DNA from: Planotetraspora phitsanulokensis
Lineage (GTDB): Bacteria > Actinomycetota > Actinomycetes > Streptosporangiales > Streptosporangiaceae
Assembly: GCF_016863295.1 (NCBI RefSeq)
Contig: NZ_BOOP01000026.1
Location: forward strand, 1 to 64,000
DNA: 64,000 bases
Direction: 5' to 3'
Shown here: positions 45,425 through 54,500 of the stretch, piece after piece
Layout: each line of letters begins with the position of its first letter
Position numbering within the stretch: the stretch's first letter is position 1
Made by a program: the position numbers and the translations under genes
Notes under the pieces: model-generated
What the model was told of the DNA's origin: nothing
The model's input: the letters and a program-made list of their open reading frames with translations, nothing else
The model's database searches: none

Positions 45425-45967
45425 ATGTCCCTGCGAATCGCGCTGCTCGGGCTGCTGAAGGCCTCCGGCCCCTCCAGCGGCTACGACCTGGCCAAGAAGT
45501 TCGAGACGTCGGTCGCCCACGTATGGCAGGCCGGGCACAGCCAGATCTATCCGGAGCTCGCGAAGATGGCGGCCGACGGGCTCGTGGCCGTGGAGGCCGA
45601 GGGCGCGCGGGGGCGGAAAATCTACGGGGTCACTCCGGACGGCGACGCCGAGCTGCGGAGGTGGCTTCTCGGGCACGAGCCGTCCACGACGGTGCGCAGC
45701 GAGGCGGCCCTGCAGTCCTTCCTGGTGCCGCTGCTCGAGCCGGGCGAGGCCGTGACGGTGCTGCGGCGGATGAAGGAGGCAAGCGAGGCGCGGCTCGCCG
45801 AACTGGAGGCGCTGCGCGTCAGGAAGGACGCGGTGACGGACGCGGCGCACCAATGGGGCATGTTCGGCGCGTACGCCCTCGACCTCGGCATCCGCCAGGC
45901 GCGCGGCTTCGTGGAGTGGGCGGACGACTCGATCGCCGACATCGAACGGCGATCGGACGCGACATAG
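45425..45967 (+). CDS. PadR-family transcriptional regulator
   Basis: A 180-aa winged-helix regulator: N-terminal L-G-L-L-K-A-S-G-P-S-S-G-Y-D-L-A-K-K-F and Q-I-Y-P-E-L-A-K-M (PadR core, ~5-75), followed by a C-terminal helical dimerisation domain (Vir-like, ~90-175). Probably represses the divergent MFS exporter and itself until a phenolic or drug ligand binds. ATG at 45425; TATATG 9 bp upstream is a candidate -10. Confidence 0.88.
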   Translation: MSLRIALLGLLKASGPSSGYDLAKKFETSVAHVWQAGHSQIYPELAKMAADGLVAVEAEGARGRKIYGVTPDGDAELRRWLLGHEPSTTVRSEAALQSFLVPLLEPGEAVTVLRRMKEASEARLAELEALRVRKDAVTDAAHQWGMFGAYALDLGIRQARGFVEWADDSIADIERRSDAT

Positions 45968-45974
45968 GTCGTGC

Positions 45975-46031
45975 CTGACGGATCAGGCCTGCCGCCCGCG
46001 GGCCGGACAGGCGGCGGGCGGCTTCCGTCAG
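45975..46031. terminator. Bidirectional terminator with long nested stem
   Basis: Outer arms CTGACGGA (45975-45982) / TCCGTCAG (46024-46031) and inner arms GCCGCCCGC (45991-45999) / GCGGGCGGC (46014-46022), between convergent padR and kinase genes. Confidence 0.65.
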
Positions 46032-46038
46032 ACACTCC

Positions 46039-48126
46039 CTAGCGGCATGACAACGTCGGCGGCGCCTTCTGCCCCATGTCGAACCGGACGTGCGAGAAGT
46101 GTTTCTTGGCGAGGGTTCTGACGGTCCCGTCCGCGTACATCTCCACGATGGCGTCCCGGACGGCCTCGCAGGTGCGGGGGTCACCGGCCGGCAGCCCGAC
46201 GGAGTAACGCTGGTCGGTCAGCCCGAGCCCGAGCACGGCCAGGTCCATGCCCTGGGCCCGGTCGGCGAACCCCGCGAGGATCAGGTCGTCACCGGGGACG
46301 CCGTCCACCCTGCCCTGTGCGAGCAGGTCCATGCAGACCGCATAGTTCGCCGCCGGCAAGCCGTCGACGTCGCCTCCCTCGACCGCCTGCTCGACGATGC
46401 GGAAGGCGTCGGTCCCCTGCGGCGCGCACAGGACCTGCCCCTCGAGGTCCTTCAGCCCGCGGATCCCGGAGTCCTCGCGCACGAGCACGTCGGAATGGGC
46501 GGTGTAGTACGGCCCGGCGAAGGTGACGCCGTCGCCGCGGCTCTCGTCGTAGGCGTAGGTGGCCAGCACCATGTCGGCCTCGCCGTTCTTGAGCACCCCG
46601 GCCCGTTCGCTCCTGGCGACCCGGCGGAAGGTGATCCCGCTCGCCGGAACCCCGAGCTTGCCCGCGATGTACGTGGCGACGTCCACCTCGAAGCCCGTGA
46701 AGGCCCCGCCGGTCTCAAGGCCGAGCCCGGGCAGGTCGCCCTTCACCGCGACGGTCAGCCGGTGTGTGCTCCGCGCCTTGTCGATCACGGGCACGATCAC
46801 GGCGGCGCTCGTAGCGGCACCGGTGGGATCGCCCCCGCCCTTCCCGGACACGATCCTGTTGGACAGCACGATCGCGCCGGTCGCGGCCAGGGCCACCACC
46901 GCCGTGGCGACGGCGATCCACCGCGCCCGTCCTCCGGTCGAACGCGGCCGGGACCCGCCGCCTCGGCCTCCCGGAGGCGAGCCCACGCGGAACTCGGTGG
47001 CGGCCGGGACGCGGGGACCCGGCCGGTCGGCGATGTCCGGGCCGCCCCTGAAGATCGCGATCCAGTCCGGGCTCGTGGTCTCGGCCGGTTCCTCCTCGGC
47101 AACGGGCGCGGCGGTGGACGCGGCCGCGGATTCGGCGACGGGAGCGGCGGCGAGGCCGCTGACGACGGCTTCCGCCGTTCCCGAGACCCTGTCCTGGCCG
47201 GATGCGCCGCCCGAGTTCACGGCGGCGCCCGGGCCAGCGGCGACTGCCGTCATGCCGGCGTTCTCCGACGCCTCGGGCGCGGCGGCGGCCAGCACCGCCG
47301 TGGACGGCCCCTGCGGCTCAGCCTCGCCGAGCAGGCGCAGCAGCAGTTGCTCCGCGGTGGGCCTGTCCGCCGCCGACTTGATGAGACACGAGCTCACGAC
47401 GCCGCGGATCGGCTCCGGGAGCGCGCTCACGTCGATGTCGTGGTTGAGGATGCGGTTCAGCACGGCCGCGATCGACGAGCCGCCGAACACCGCCGTGCCC
47501 GTCGCGGCGAACGCCATGGTCGAGCCCCAGGCGAAGATGTCGGCGGGTGGGCCGACCGGTTCGCCCGAGATCTGCTCGGGGGCCATGTAGGCGGGCGTCC
47601 CGACCGCACGGCTGGTGACCGTTCCGGTGGAGTCGATGATGCGCGCGATTCCGAAGTCGACCACCCGCGGCCCGTCCTCGGCGATGAGGACGTTGTCGGG
47701 CTTGAAATCCCTGTGCACGATCCCGGCGCGGTGGATCGCGATCAAGGCGGTCGCCGTGCCGACCGCCAGACGCTCCAGGGCCGCCTCGTTCAGTGGGCCG
47801 TACGACTCGACGGTCTCCCGCAGGGACCTCCCGTCGATGTACTCGCTCGCGATGTACGGCGTGTCGCCGTCCAGGTCCGCGGCGATGACACGCGCGGTGC
47901 AGAAGCCGGCGACCCGCTGAGCGGCCTTCAGTTCCCGGGCGAAGCGCGACCTCGCGGTCGTGTCCCCGCTGAACTTGATGTGCAGCAGCTTGACCGCCGC
48001 GCGATCCCCCGCGTCGTTCTGTCCGAGATAGACCACACCCTGGCCGCCCTCGCCGATGCGCCCCGACAACACGAACGGACCCAGCTGTGTCGGATCACCC
48101 CGACCGAGCGGTTCGACCTCCGGCAT
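46039..48126 (-). CDS. Receptor-like Ser/Thr kinase with extracellular SBP_bac_3 domain
   Basis: A 695-aa protein. Cytoplasmic kinase (~15-275): G-loop G-E-G-G-Q-G-V-V, catalytic-site K46, H-R-D-F-K-P-D-N, D-F-G, A-P-E. An Ala/Pro-rich juxtamembrane region follows (~280-395), one transmembrane helix (~397-419), then an extracellular domain (~445-690) with the family 3 solute-binding plan: L-T-V-A-V-K-G-D-L, F-E-V-D-V-A-T-Y-I-A, G-P-Y-Y-T-A-H-S-D-V-L-V, G-I-R-G-L-K-D-L-E-G. It should sense an amino-acid-like ligand and signal by phosphorylation. Activation loop and lysine intact, so catalytically competent. Confidence 0.88.
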   Translation of the reverse strand: MPEVEPLGRGDPTQLGPFVLSGRIGEGGQGVVYLGQNDAGDRAAVKLLHIKFSGDTTARSRFARELKAAQRVAGFCTARVIAADLDGDTPYIASEYIDGRSLRETVESYGPLNEAALERLAVGTATALIAIHRAGIVHRDFKPDNVLIAEDGPRVVDFGIARIIDSTGTVTSRAVGTPAYMAPEQISGEPVGPPADIFAWGSTMAFAATGTAVFGGSSIAAVLNRILNHDIDVSALPEPIRGVVSSCLIKSAADRPTAEQLLLRLLGEAEPQGPSTAVLAAAAPEASENAGMTAVAAGPGAAVNSGGASGQDRVSGTAEAVVSGLAAAPVAESAAASTAAPVAEEEPAETTSPDWIAIFRGGPDIADRPGPRVPAATEFRVGSPPGGRGGGSRPRSTGGRARWIAVATAVVALAATGAIVLSNRIVSGKGGGDPTGAATSAAVIVPVIDKARSTHRLTVAVKGDLPGLGLETGGAFTGFEVDVATYIAGKLGVPASGITFRRVARSERAGVLKNGEADMVLATYAYDESRGDGVTFAGPYYTAHSDVLVREDSGIRGLKDLEGQVLCAPQGTDAFRIVEQAVEGGDVDGLPAANYAVCMDLLAQGRVDGVPGDDLILAGFADRAQGMDLAVLGLGLTDQRYSVGLPAGDPRTCEAVRDAIVEMYADGTVRTLAKKHFSHVRFDMGQKAPPTLSCR

Positions 48127-48593
48127 CCAGGATCCCCACGATTCGGCAAAACGATGACGAGAAAAACTTTACGTCCCACCGGGCTCATACTCAGCCCCCC
48201 GAGACCGCGCCGTAACCATCGGTTTCGTGGTGTTTTATGCGGCGGAAACCGTTGAGGCGGGCCGAAATCATTGTTCGGCGCCTCGAATAGTCGGGGTCCG
48301 AAACCCAAAAGGGCCGCCCGATGGCGGCCCCGGGGGAAAACGACGGCCAAGAGGTCCGTCTTCTTCAGGGAGTGATCTCCAGGTCACGGGACCTGCGACA
48401 GCTTCATGCTCATCGCGTTGACCTCGACTCCAAGCCATCAACGCTGGTCGTCGTCCGTCATCGTTGGTCGCTTCAGCACGGCCCATAGACGGCCCCACGT
48501 CTGGAGCTTCAACGCCCGGGCCGGGCGCGGAGTGTCTCTGACACCTGAGGCCGACCGCCGCCGCACGCGCGACCAGGTGTACTCGGCCGCCGG
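48127..48593. other. 467-bp gap: kinase promoter, decayed small ORF and terminator
   Basis: Contains the promoter side of the kinase gene (48127-48300) and a minus-strand terminator (48311-48330). Between 48384 and 48461 the minus strand reads M-T-D-D-D-Q-R, a TGA, then W-L-G-V-E-V-N-A-M-S-M-K-L-S-Q-V-P and a second TGA 53 bp before the terminator. The frame continues sensibly across the first stop, as if a small gene had acquired a nonsense codon. No further gene is convincing. Confidence 0.35.
48311..48330 (-). terminator. Rho-independent terminator (minus strand)
   Basis: GGGCCGCC-CGAT-GGCGGCCC; on the minus strand it is followed by TTTTGGGTTT, a good U-tract for this GC-rich genome. Confidence 0.65.
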
Positions 48594-49250
48594 CTACCGC
48601 TCCTCGATGCCCGTCAGGTACCCCTCCAGCCGGTCGGCCAGCTCACCGGGCCGGGCCAGCATGGGCGCGTGCCCGCCGTCGATCTCGTCGGGCGTGATGC
48701 CCAGCCGGTCGCGCACGACTCCGCGCATGAAGCCCGGCGTGAAGAACAGGTCGTCGCGGCACAGCAGGAACCTGGTCGGCACCTCCGGCCAGGCGTCCAG
48801 CGGCCACGGCTCCGCGAAGGCCTTGTCCGCGTGGTCCCGGCTCTTCGACAGAAGCTCCTCCGCCAGGTCCCTGGGCACGTCGTGCAGGAACAGTGCGACG
48901 GGATCGCTCATGTCTTTGCCCTCGAAGCCCGTGTTGGCCCACCAGTCGGACGGCGGCTCCCCCGGCGCCGGAATCATGGCCGATACCAGCACCAGCAGCT
49001 CGGCCGGCACTCGGGCGCAGACGAGCGGGCCGACGAAGCCGCCCCACGAGTGCGCCACCACGACCAGGTCGCGGCGGTCGCCGACGGCCTCGGTCACGGC
49101 GTCGGCATAGTCGAGCAGCCCGGCGGACTCGTCCTCGATCGGCAGGTCCACGGCCACCACGTCATGCCCTCGGCCGCGCAACTCGGCCGCCAGCAGGTGC
49201 CAGTCCCAGGCGGAGCCGCCGCCACCGTGAATCAGGGCGAATGTCGCCAT
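48594..49250 (-). CDS. Alpha/beta-hydrolase fold esterase
   Basis: A 218-aa hydrolase of the AB_hydrolase_6-type. Oxyanion loop H-G-G-G-G-S-A-W-D-W near the N-terminus, nucleophile elbow A-H-S-W-G-G (serine), acid in a late D-E-I-D-G-G-H segment and catalytic histidine in G-G-H-A-P-M. Cytosolic, probably an esterase for a small molecule; substrate unknown. GGGGGT precedes the ATG. Confidence 0.85.
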   Translation of the reverse strand: MATFALIHGGGGSAWDWHLLAAELRGRGHDVVAVDLPIEDESAGLLDYADAVTEAVGDRRDLVVVAHSWGGFVGPLVCARVPAELLVLVSAMIPAPGEPPSDWWANTGFEGKDMSDPVALFLHDVPRDLAEELLSKSRDHADKAFAEPWPLDAWPEVPTRFLLCRDDLFFTPGFMRGVVRDRLGITPDEIDGGHAPMLARPGELADRLEGYLTGIEER

Positions 49251-49400
49251 CGCGCGTACCCCCAGGCATCAGACTGCCCGCCACGTTAACCGCACGCTCC
49301 GACAATTGCGGGATGGGACAGCTGTCCTCGGTTGATGGTTGACATGATCAATCCGGGCTCGTGCCGGGGTGCGACTCGCGCCATGAGCTAGGCGCACTGG

Positions 49401-49898
49401 CTAGCCGTTAATGAGCTGCTCGCGCAGGATGTCCGCGTGTCCGCAGTGTTGAGCCAGCTCGCGCAGCATGTGGAGGTACACCCAACGCAGCGGGAGCGAG
49501 CCGCGCCGGTTGCCATGGACCATGTCGTCCGGCCCCAAGGAGAACGTCGCGCGGCGCGATGCCTCGCATGCTTCGCTGTGCGCGCGCTGAACGCTGGCGA
49601 TGGTGTCGTGGTCATCGAGGATGAACGACTCATCCGGCGTCGCGGGAATGCCGATCTCGGCGCGCGATCGACACGAGATGGCTTCGTCGAACCAGACCTT
49701 CTCGACGAACGTCGCGTGCTTCACCAGCCCCAGCAGCGTAGTCCTGGAGGGCACCAACGATCGGCGCGCCTGCTCCTCGGTCATCCCGTCCAAGCAGCTG
49801 TTGAGCGCGGCGCGGTGCTCGTCGAGGAACGCCTCGAACTGCGCCCGGGGGGACTGAGCGATGACGTCGTCGGCGAACGTCGGCGGCAGCGAGGGCAT
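49401..49898 (-). CDS. DinB/DUF664-family four-helix-bundle protein
   Basis: A 165-aa helical bundle with the metal-ligand-like histidines of the DinB superfamily: L-V-K-H-A-T-F-V-E-K-V-W-F and R-E-L-A-Q-H-C-G-H-A-D-I-L-R. The bundle often carries thiol-S-transferase activity dependent on mycothiol or bacillithiol in actinomycetes, but the substrate here is unknown. ATG at 49898 chosen; a longer in-frame start lacks support. Isolated between short intergenic gaps. Confidence 0.78.
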   Translation of the reverse strand: MPSLPPTFADDVIAQSPRAQFEAFLDEHRAALNSCLDGMTEEQARRSLVPSRTTLLGLVKHATFVEKVWFDEAISCRSRAEIGIPATPDESFILDDHDTIASVQRAHSEACEASRRATFSLGPDDMVHGNRRGSLPLRWVYLHMLRELAQHCGHADILREQLING

Positions 49899-50078
49899 GC
49901 GCGAAGCATTCCAAGCCCGTCGCCCAAGAGCAACTCGTGCGCATCGGCATGCTCCGCACACCGGCTACGAGCGGACGCGGAGCCACACCCGGCCATCACC
50001 CGAGCGCGACACGGGGTCGGCGGCAAATGAGTGCGGACGCCGCCGACCCCGGGTGATTCCGAACCGGTGCGGGTGCAG

Positions 50079-50681
50079 CTAGCAGCGGTTGATCTTCGCA
50101 AACAACTGGGGACGGTCAAACCAGTCAGCATCGAGTCCCAGGCCGGTCAACGACTCCACGGTGGCCATGGCGGTCTCCCAGTCGGGCCACGGACCCCGCT
50201 CACGATCCCGGAGCTCGCGCAACGCGTCGAGGTGGTCGGTCAAGGCGTCCGGGTCGGCACCCCATCGCTCCTGCGGGAGCAGCATGTCCAGCTCGGTGAC
50301 CACCACACCGTCGACGGCGTAGTAGAGCCTGTTGAAGTTGTTGATCAGCCAGAACACCTCATGAACGGTGGCGTCCTGGCTGAGCCGGCGCAGGACGTCC
50401 TCCTCATCGCTGCTGACGCTGTACCCCACGATGATGACCGCGTCGTCGCGCTGTTCGAGGAAGACCATTTCGTCGTCGTATCCGACATCAAGCGGCCGGC
50501 ACGTCGTCATGGTGTCCGGGTCACCGCCCAACCGGCGTAGCACGTCTTCCACTGTCAACCGCACCTGGTGAGGGCGGACCACCGTCCAACACATGGACTC
50601 CGCGAAATCCGCCGAACCTTCCCCGAGCCGCTCGAACATTCGCACGTAGTGCTCAATTCGCTCCGGTGTCGGACCCGCCAC
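50079..50681 (-). CDS. DUF6461-like hypothetical protein
   Basis: A 200-aa acidic cytosolic protein with no signal peptide or membrane segment. Layout resembles DUF6461 proteins of actinomycetes, which occur in immunity/toxin neighbourhoods: C-W-T-V-V near residue 30, T-V-E-D-V-L-R-R-L-G-G-D-P-D and a late P-W-P-D-W-E-T. GTG at 50681 follows GGGGG by four bases; the longer in-frame ORF has no ribosome binding site. Function unknown. Confidence 0.55.
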   Translation of the reverse strand: MAGPTPERIEHYVRMFERLGEGSADFAESMCWTVVRPHQVRLTVEDVLRRLGGDPDTMTTCRPLDVGYDDEMVFLEQRDDAVIIVGYSVSSDEEDVLRRLSQDATVHEVFWLINNFNRLYYAVDGVVVTELDMLLPQERWGADPDALTDHLDALRELRDRERGPWPDWETAMATVESLTGLGLDADWFDRPQLFAKINRC

Positions 50682-50959
50682 GACGCCCCCTCTGCAGTCA
50701 ACGCGGCCGACCGTACCGCCGACAGCGGCCGGCGCACAACGCCGACGACCGAGCTCCCCCATCCGCAATCAATCGCTTGAAGGGCGTCCGCTTCTCGGCA
50801 TGGGCCCGCCTTCCTAAGCCGCCCAGCCGCGAGCCTGGCTGCCGAGGCAGGGATCGCTGTTTCGGGATCGGTTCGAACCCCGCACCGACGTCGCCGACGC
50901 CGACGCGGCCGGCCCGCCCTGAGTGAAGATGACATCCGGAGCGGCCATAGTGTCGTGCC

Positions 50960-51406
50960 ATGAGCGACTTCGAGGTAGGTGCCGACGGGCCCGGGGTGAT
51001 CGTCGTCGGGGTCGACGGCTCGGATACCTCGCTCCGCGCTGTCGCCTACGCTTGGGGGCTCGCCCGCCGCCAGGGCTTTAGGTTGATCTTCGTGCTGGTC
51101 GTCGGCACAAGCACGATGACGCCGCTGCTGCCCGACGCGACCGTGTTGGCCATCCAGGCCGGCGAGGATGTGCTCGCCGACCTGCGCGAGCGGATAGAGA
51201 AGGCCGGGTCCGACTATCAACCGGTCACGTACAGCTTCAGGACCGAACGCGGCGACGCCGCATCCGCCCTGATCAGGGTGAGCAACGAGGTCAGGGCCGA
51301 CGCAGTGGTCGTGGGCGCGTCAACTCAGGCCGCCCACCGCTTCATCGGCTCGGTGGCGATCCGCCTCGTCCGCAGCGGCCGGTGGCCCGTCACGGTCGTG
51401 CCCTGA
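50960..51406 (+). CDS. Universal stress protein (UspA family)
   Basis: A 148-aa single-domain USP: N-terminal I-V-V-G-V-D-G-S-D-T-S and C-terminal G-A-S-T-Q-x-A-H-R-F-I-G-S-V, the nucleotide-binding G-2x-G-9x-G-type loop, slightly degenerate. Binds ATP and is induced under dormancy/stress in relatives. No Shine-Dalgarno; CATAGT (50946-50951) 8 nt before ATG may make it leaderless. Confidence 0.85.
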   Translation: MSDFEVGADGPGVIVVGVDGSDTSLRAVAYAWGLARRQGFRLIFVLVVGTSTMTPLLPDATVLAIQAGEDVLADLRERIEKAGSDYQPVTYSFRTERGDAASALIRVSNEVRADAVVVGASTQAAHRFIGSVAIRLVRSGRWPVTVVP

Positions 51407-51542
51407 CGGGCCCGGGTTTCACTCTGCGTACTTACACCCACCTCATGCCGAGCAGCCAAGAGCGCACCCGGAAGGCCGTCGCGGCTGTCTTCGGGGCCGC
51501 CCCAGGGGCTTGACGGCCCAGGGACGGCCCAGAGAGGCGAAG

Positions 51543-51580
51543 TGGCCCCTACCTAACGGAGAATCCGCAGGTAGGGGCCA
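51543..51580. terminator. Strong terminator downstream of icd
   Basis: Twelve-bp perfect stem TGGCCCCTACCT (51543-51554) / AGGTAGGGGCCA (51569-51580), loop 14 nt, 7 bp past the icd stop. Confidence 0.7.
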
Positions 51581-51587
51581 GATTCGA

Positions 51588-52805
51588 TTAGAGAGCCATC
51601 TTCTTCTTCAGGTTCTCGTCCAGAGCGGCGAGGAAGTCCTGCGTGGTCAGCCACTCGGCGTCGCCGCCGACCAGGAGCGCGAGGTCCTTGGTCATCTGGC
51701 CACCCTCGACGGTCTCGATGCAGACCTGCTCGAGCTTCTCGGCGAAGTCGATCACCTCGGGCTGGTTGTCCAGCTTGCCGCGGTGCTGCAGGCCGCGGGT
51801 CCACGCGAAGATCGACGCGATCGGGTTCGTGGAGGTCGGCTTGCCCTGCTGGTGCTGGCGGAAGTGCCGGGTCACGGTGCCGTGGGCGGCCTCGGCCTCG
51901 ACGGTCTGACCGTCCGGCGTCATGAGAACGCTGGTCATCAGGCCGAGCGAGCCGAAGCCCTGCGCGACGGTGTCGGACTGGACGTCGCCGTCGTAGTTCT
52001 TCGCCGCCCAGACGTATCCGCCCTCCCACTTCAGGGACGCGGCGACCATGTCGTCGATCAGACGGTGCTCGTAGGTGATGCCGGCGGCCTCGAAGTCGGC
52101 CTTGAACTCGGTCTCGAAGACCTCGGCGAAGATGTCCTTGAAGCGGCCGTCGTAGGCCTTCAGGATCGTGTTCTTCGTCGACAGGTAGACCGGGTAGTTG
52201 CGGGCCAGGCCGTACCGCATGGAGGCGCGGGCGAAGTCGCGGATGGACTCGTCCAGGTTGTACATGGCCAGCGCGACGCCGCCGCCGGGGAAGTCGAAGA
52301 CGTTGAGCTCGATCGGCTCGCTGCCGTCCTTCGGCGTGAAGGTGAGCGTCAGCGTGCCCTCGCCGGGGACCTTCAGGTCGGTGGCGCGGTACTGGTCGCC
52401 GAAGGCGTGACGGCCGACGATGATCGGCTTCGTCCAGCCCGGCACGAGCCGCGGCACGTTCGACATGATGATCGGCTCACGGAAGATCACACCGCCGAGG
52501 ATGTTGCGGATGGTCCCGTTCGGGGACTTCCACATCTTCTTCAAGCCGAATTCCTCGACCCGCGCCTCGTCCGGCGTGATCGTCGCGCACTTCACGCCGA
52601 CGCCGTACTTCTTGATCGCGTGGGCGGCGTCGATCGTGACCTGGTCGTCGGTGGCGTCCCGGTGCTCGATGCCGAGGTCGTAGTACTTCAGGTCAACGTC
52701 CAGGTAGGGCAGGATCAACTGGTCCTTGATGAACTGCCAGATGATCCGGGTCATCTCGTCGCCGTCAAGCTCGACGACCGGACCCGCTACCTTGATCTTG
52801 GGCAT
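51588..52805 (-). CDS. icd: NADP-dependent isocitrate dehydrogenase (homodimeric)
   Basis: A 405-aa TCA-cycle enzyme making 2-oxoglutarate and NADPH. Matches eukaryote-type dimeric [25 protein letters not shown] (substrate site), [16 protein letters not shown] (metal), [12 protein letters not shown] (NADP). AAGGGG precedes the ATG. Neighbours citrate synthase. Confidence 0.95.
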   Translation of the reverse strand: MPKIKVAGPVVELDGDEMTRIIWQFIKDQLILPYLDVDLKYYDLGIEHRDATDDQVTIDAAHAIKKYGVGVKCATITPDEARVEEFGLKKMWKSPNGTIRNILGGVIFREPIIMSNVPRLVPGWTKPIIVGRHAFGDQYRATDLKVPGEGTLTLTFTPKDGSEPIELNVFDFPGGGVALAMYNLDESIRDFARASMRYGLARNYPVYLSTKNTILKAYDGRFKDIFAEVFETEFKADFEAAGITYEHRLIDDMVAASLKWEGGYVWAAKNYDGDVQSDTVAQGFGSLGLMTSVLMTPDGQTVEAEAAHGTVTRHFRQHQQGKPTSTNPIASIFAWTRGLQHRGKLDNQPEVIDFAEKLEQVCIETVEGGQMTKDLALLVGGDAEWLTTQDFLAALDENLKKKMAL

Positions 52806-52899
52806 GCGTGGGATTCCCCTTCTGAACTAACTCGGCCATACAGTCCTTTTGAGGCTCACTGGCCGTTGAGGCTATCGGACGGGCGTGTTGCACCCGTGA

Positions 52900-53187
52900 C
52901 TAGGTGTTGTGCAGGCGGAGCAGCAGACTGAGCGATCCGCCCACGAGGGCGAGCCCGAGGACGGCGAACACGACCACGTCCGTCTTCTTGGTCCTGATCG
53001 CCAGTGCGCCCGCCCGGTGCTCGGACAGGATCAGTCTCACGGCCGAACCCACCAGTAGAGCGCCCCCGGTGATCACACCGCCGATCCATGGTGTCCCGCC
53101 GAAGGCGATCACACCGAGCCCGGCGGCCGCACCCACCACCACCAGCAGATACAACCCCCAGGCCGTGCTGTTGTCCCGTGTCTTCAC
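52900..53187 (-). CDS. DUF3017-family small membrane protein
   Basis: A 95-aa protein with three transmembrane helices (~8-28, ~32-52, ~68-90). Matches DUF3017 in size and layout, which usually accompanies folD in actinomycetes; folD lies 6 kb away here. GTG at 53187 lies 11 bp after the citrate synthase stop. Function unknown. Confidence 0.65.
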   Translation of the reverse strand: MKTRDNSTAWGLYLLVVVGAAAGLGVIAFGGTPWIGGVITGGALLVGSAVRLILSEHRAGALAIRTKKTDVVVFAVLGLALVGGSLSLLLRLHNT

Positions 53188-53197
53188 GTCGTCGCAA

Positions 53198-54319
53198 TCA
53201 TCGCTCGTCGATCGGGGCCCACTTCTGATCACGCTCGCCGATGTACTCGCTGTCCGGCCGGATCAGGCGGTTGTCGGCGTGTTGCTCGATCACGTGGGCG
53301 GTCCATCCCGACATCCTGCTCACCGAGAACACCGGCGTGAACAGATCGGTCGGAATGCCAAGGTAGTGGTAGACGGTCGCGGCGTAGAAGTCCACGTTGG
53401 GATTCAGGCCCTTCTCCGCGAAGACGACCTCCTCCATCTCCTTGGACATCCGGTAGAACGTGTCGTCTCCGGACGCCTCGCCGAGTTCATGCGACATCCG
53501 CCGCAGATGCGTCGCGCGCGGGTCCTCGGTCTTGTACACGCGGTGCCCGAATCCCATGATCTTCTCGCCCGCGGCCAGCTTGTCCCGCACGGCCTGGGCC
53601 ACCCCGGTGGGGTCCAGCCCCTCCAGCGTACGCATGACCTGCTCGTTGGCGCCGCCGTGGAGGGGGCCCTTCAGCGTGCCGATGGCCGCGACGATCGCCG
53701 AGTGCATGTCCGACAGGGTGGCCGCGCACACGCGGGCGGCGAAGGTGGAGGCGTTCATCGTGTGGTCGGCGTGCAGCACGAGGCACTCGTCGAAGACCGC
53801 CACCTCGCGCGCGGACGGCTCCCGCCCGGTGATCTGCCGCAGGAAGTTGGCGGCGATGCTCAGTTCCGGATCGGGATCGAGCACGGCTCCGCCCGTCCGT
53901 GCGGCGTGATACCTGGCCACCAGGATCGGTTGCTGCGCGGTCAGCCGCGCCGCCTTGCGGCGGTTGGCCTCCGGCGCGTTGGAGTCCTTCTCCGGATCCT
54001 CCGCGCCGCTCAGCGAGACCAGGGTGCGCAGCGCCTCCATCGGTCCCTGCTTGGCGGCGATCTCGGGGATGTTGCTCTCGACGAGCGCTCCCAGGCTCCG
54101 GCCTCTGACGAGCTCGGCGCCGTAGTCCGCCAGTTGTGCGCGGTTCGGCAGCGAGCCGTGCTGCAGCAGATGGGCGGTCTCTTCGAAGGTCGTGCGGCCG
54201 GCCAGGTCGTGGATGTCGTAGCCACGGTAGAAAAGGCGACCGGCCTTGCCGTCGATGTCGCTCAGCGCTGTGGACGCGGCGACGACATCGGCGAGGCCTT
54301 TGGTGGGCTTGTCCGCCAT
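53198..54319 (-). CDS. Citrate synthase / 2-methylcitrate synthase
   Basis: A 373-aa enzyme of the type II-like small citrate synthase/methylcitrate synthase group, condensing oxaloacetate with acetyl-CoA (or propionyl-CoA). Catalytic residues in H-G-G-A-N-E (His), G-F-G-H-R-V-Y (His) and V-D-F-Y-A-A (Asp). GGAGG eight bases before ATG. Small size suggests citrate synthase 2 (CitA/PrpC-like); activity cannot be told from sequence alone. Confidence 0.88.
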   Translation of the reverse strand: MADKPTKGLADVVAASTALSDIDGKAGRLFYRGYDIHDLAGRTTFEETAHLLQHGSLPNRAQLADYGAELVRGRSLGALVESNIPEIAAKQGPMEALRTLVSLSGAEDPEKDSNAPEANRRKAARLTAQQPILVARYHAARTGGAVLDPDPELSIAANFLRQITGREPSAREVAVFDECLVLHADHTMNASTFAARVCAATLSDMHSAIVAAIGTLKGPLHGGANEQVMRTLEGLDPTGVAQAVRDKLAAGEKIMGFGHRVYKTEDPRATHLRRMSHELGEASGDDTFYRMSKEMEEVVFAEKGLNPNVDFYAATVYHYLGIPTDLFTPVFSVSRMSGWTAHVIEQHADNRLIRPDSEYIGERDQKWAPIDER

Positions 54320-54500
54320 AACTGTTTCCTCCGCTTATCTTGGCCCGAAGTCTACCCGTGAGCAGGTAAACCGCTCCGCAGAGGTCCAGACCAATTTCAC
54401 GAATGATTCTCCTTATGGCAAAGGCGATTCCCCATCGCCACGTCTGGGTAAGCCGGAGCTGTAGCGAAAGTAACGGCGGGCTACCTGGGGAGGAACTGCC

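Noticed and set aside
50866-50895. GGTTCGAACC, resembling a tRNA T-arm
   Set aside because: Neither strand gives five paired bases on both sides of the loop, and no acceptor, D or anticodon stems can be drawn nearby.
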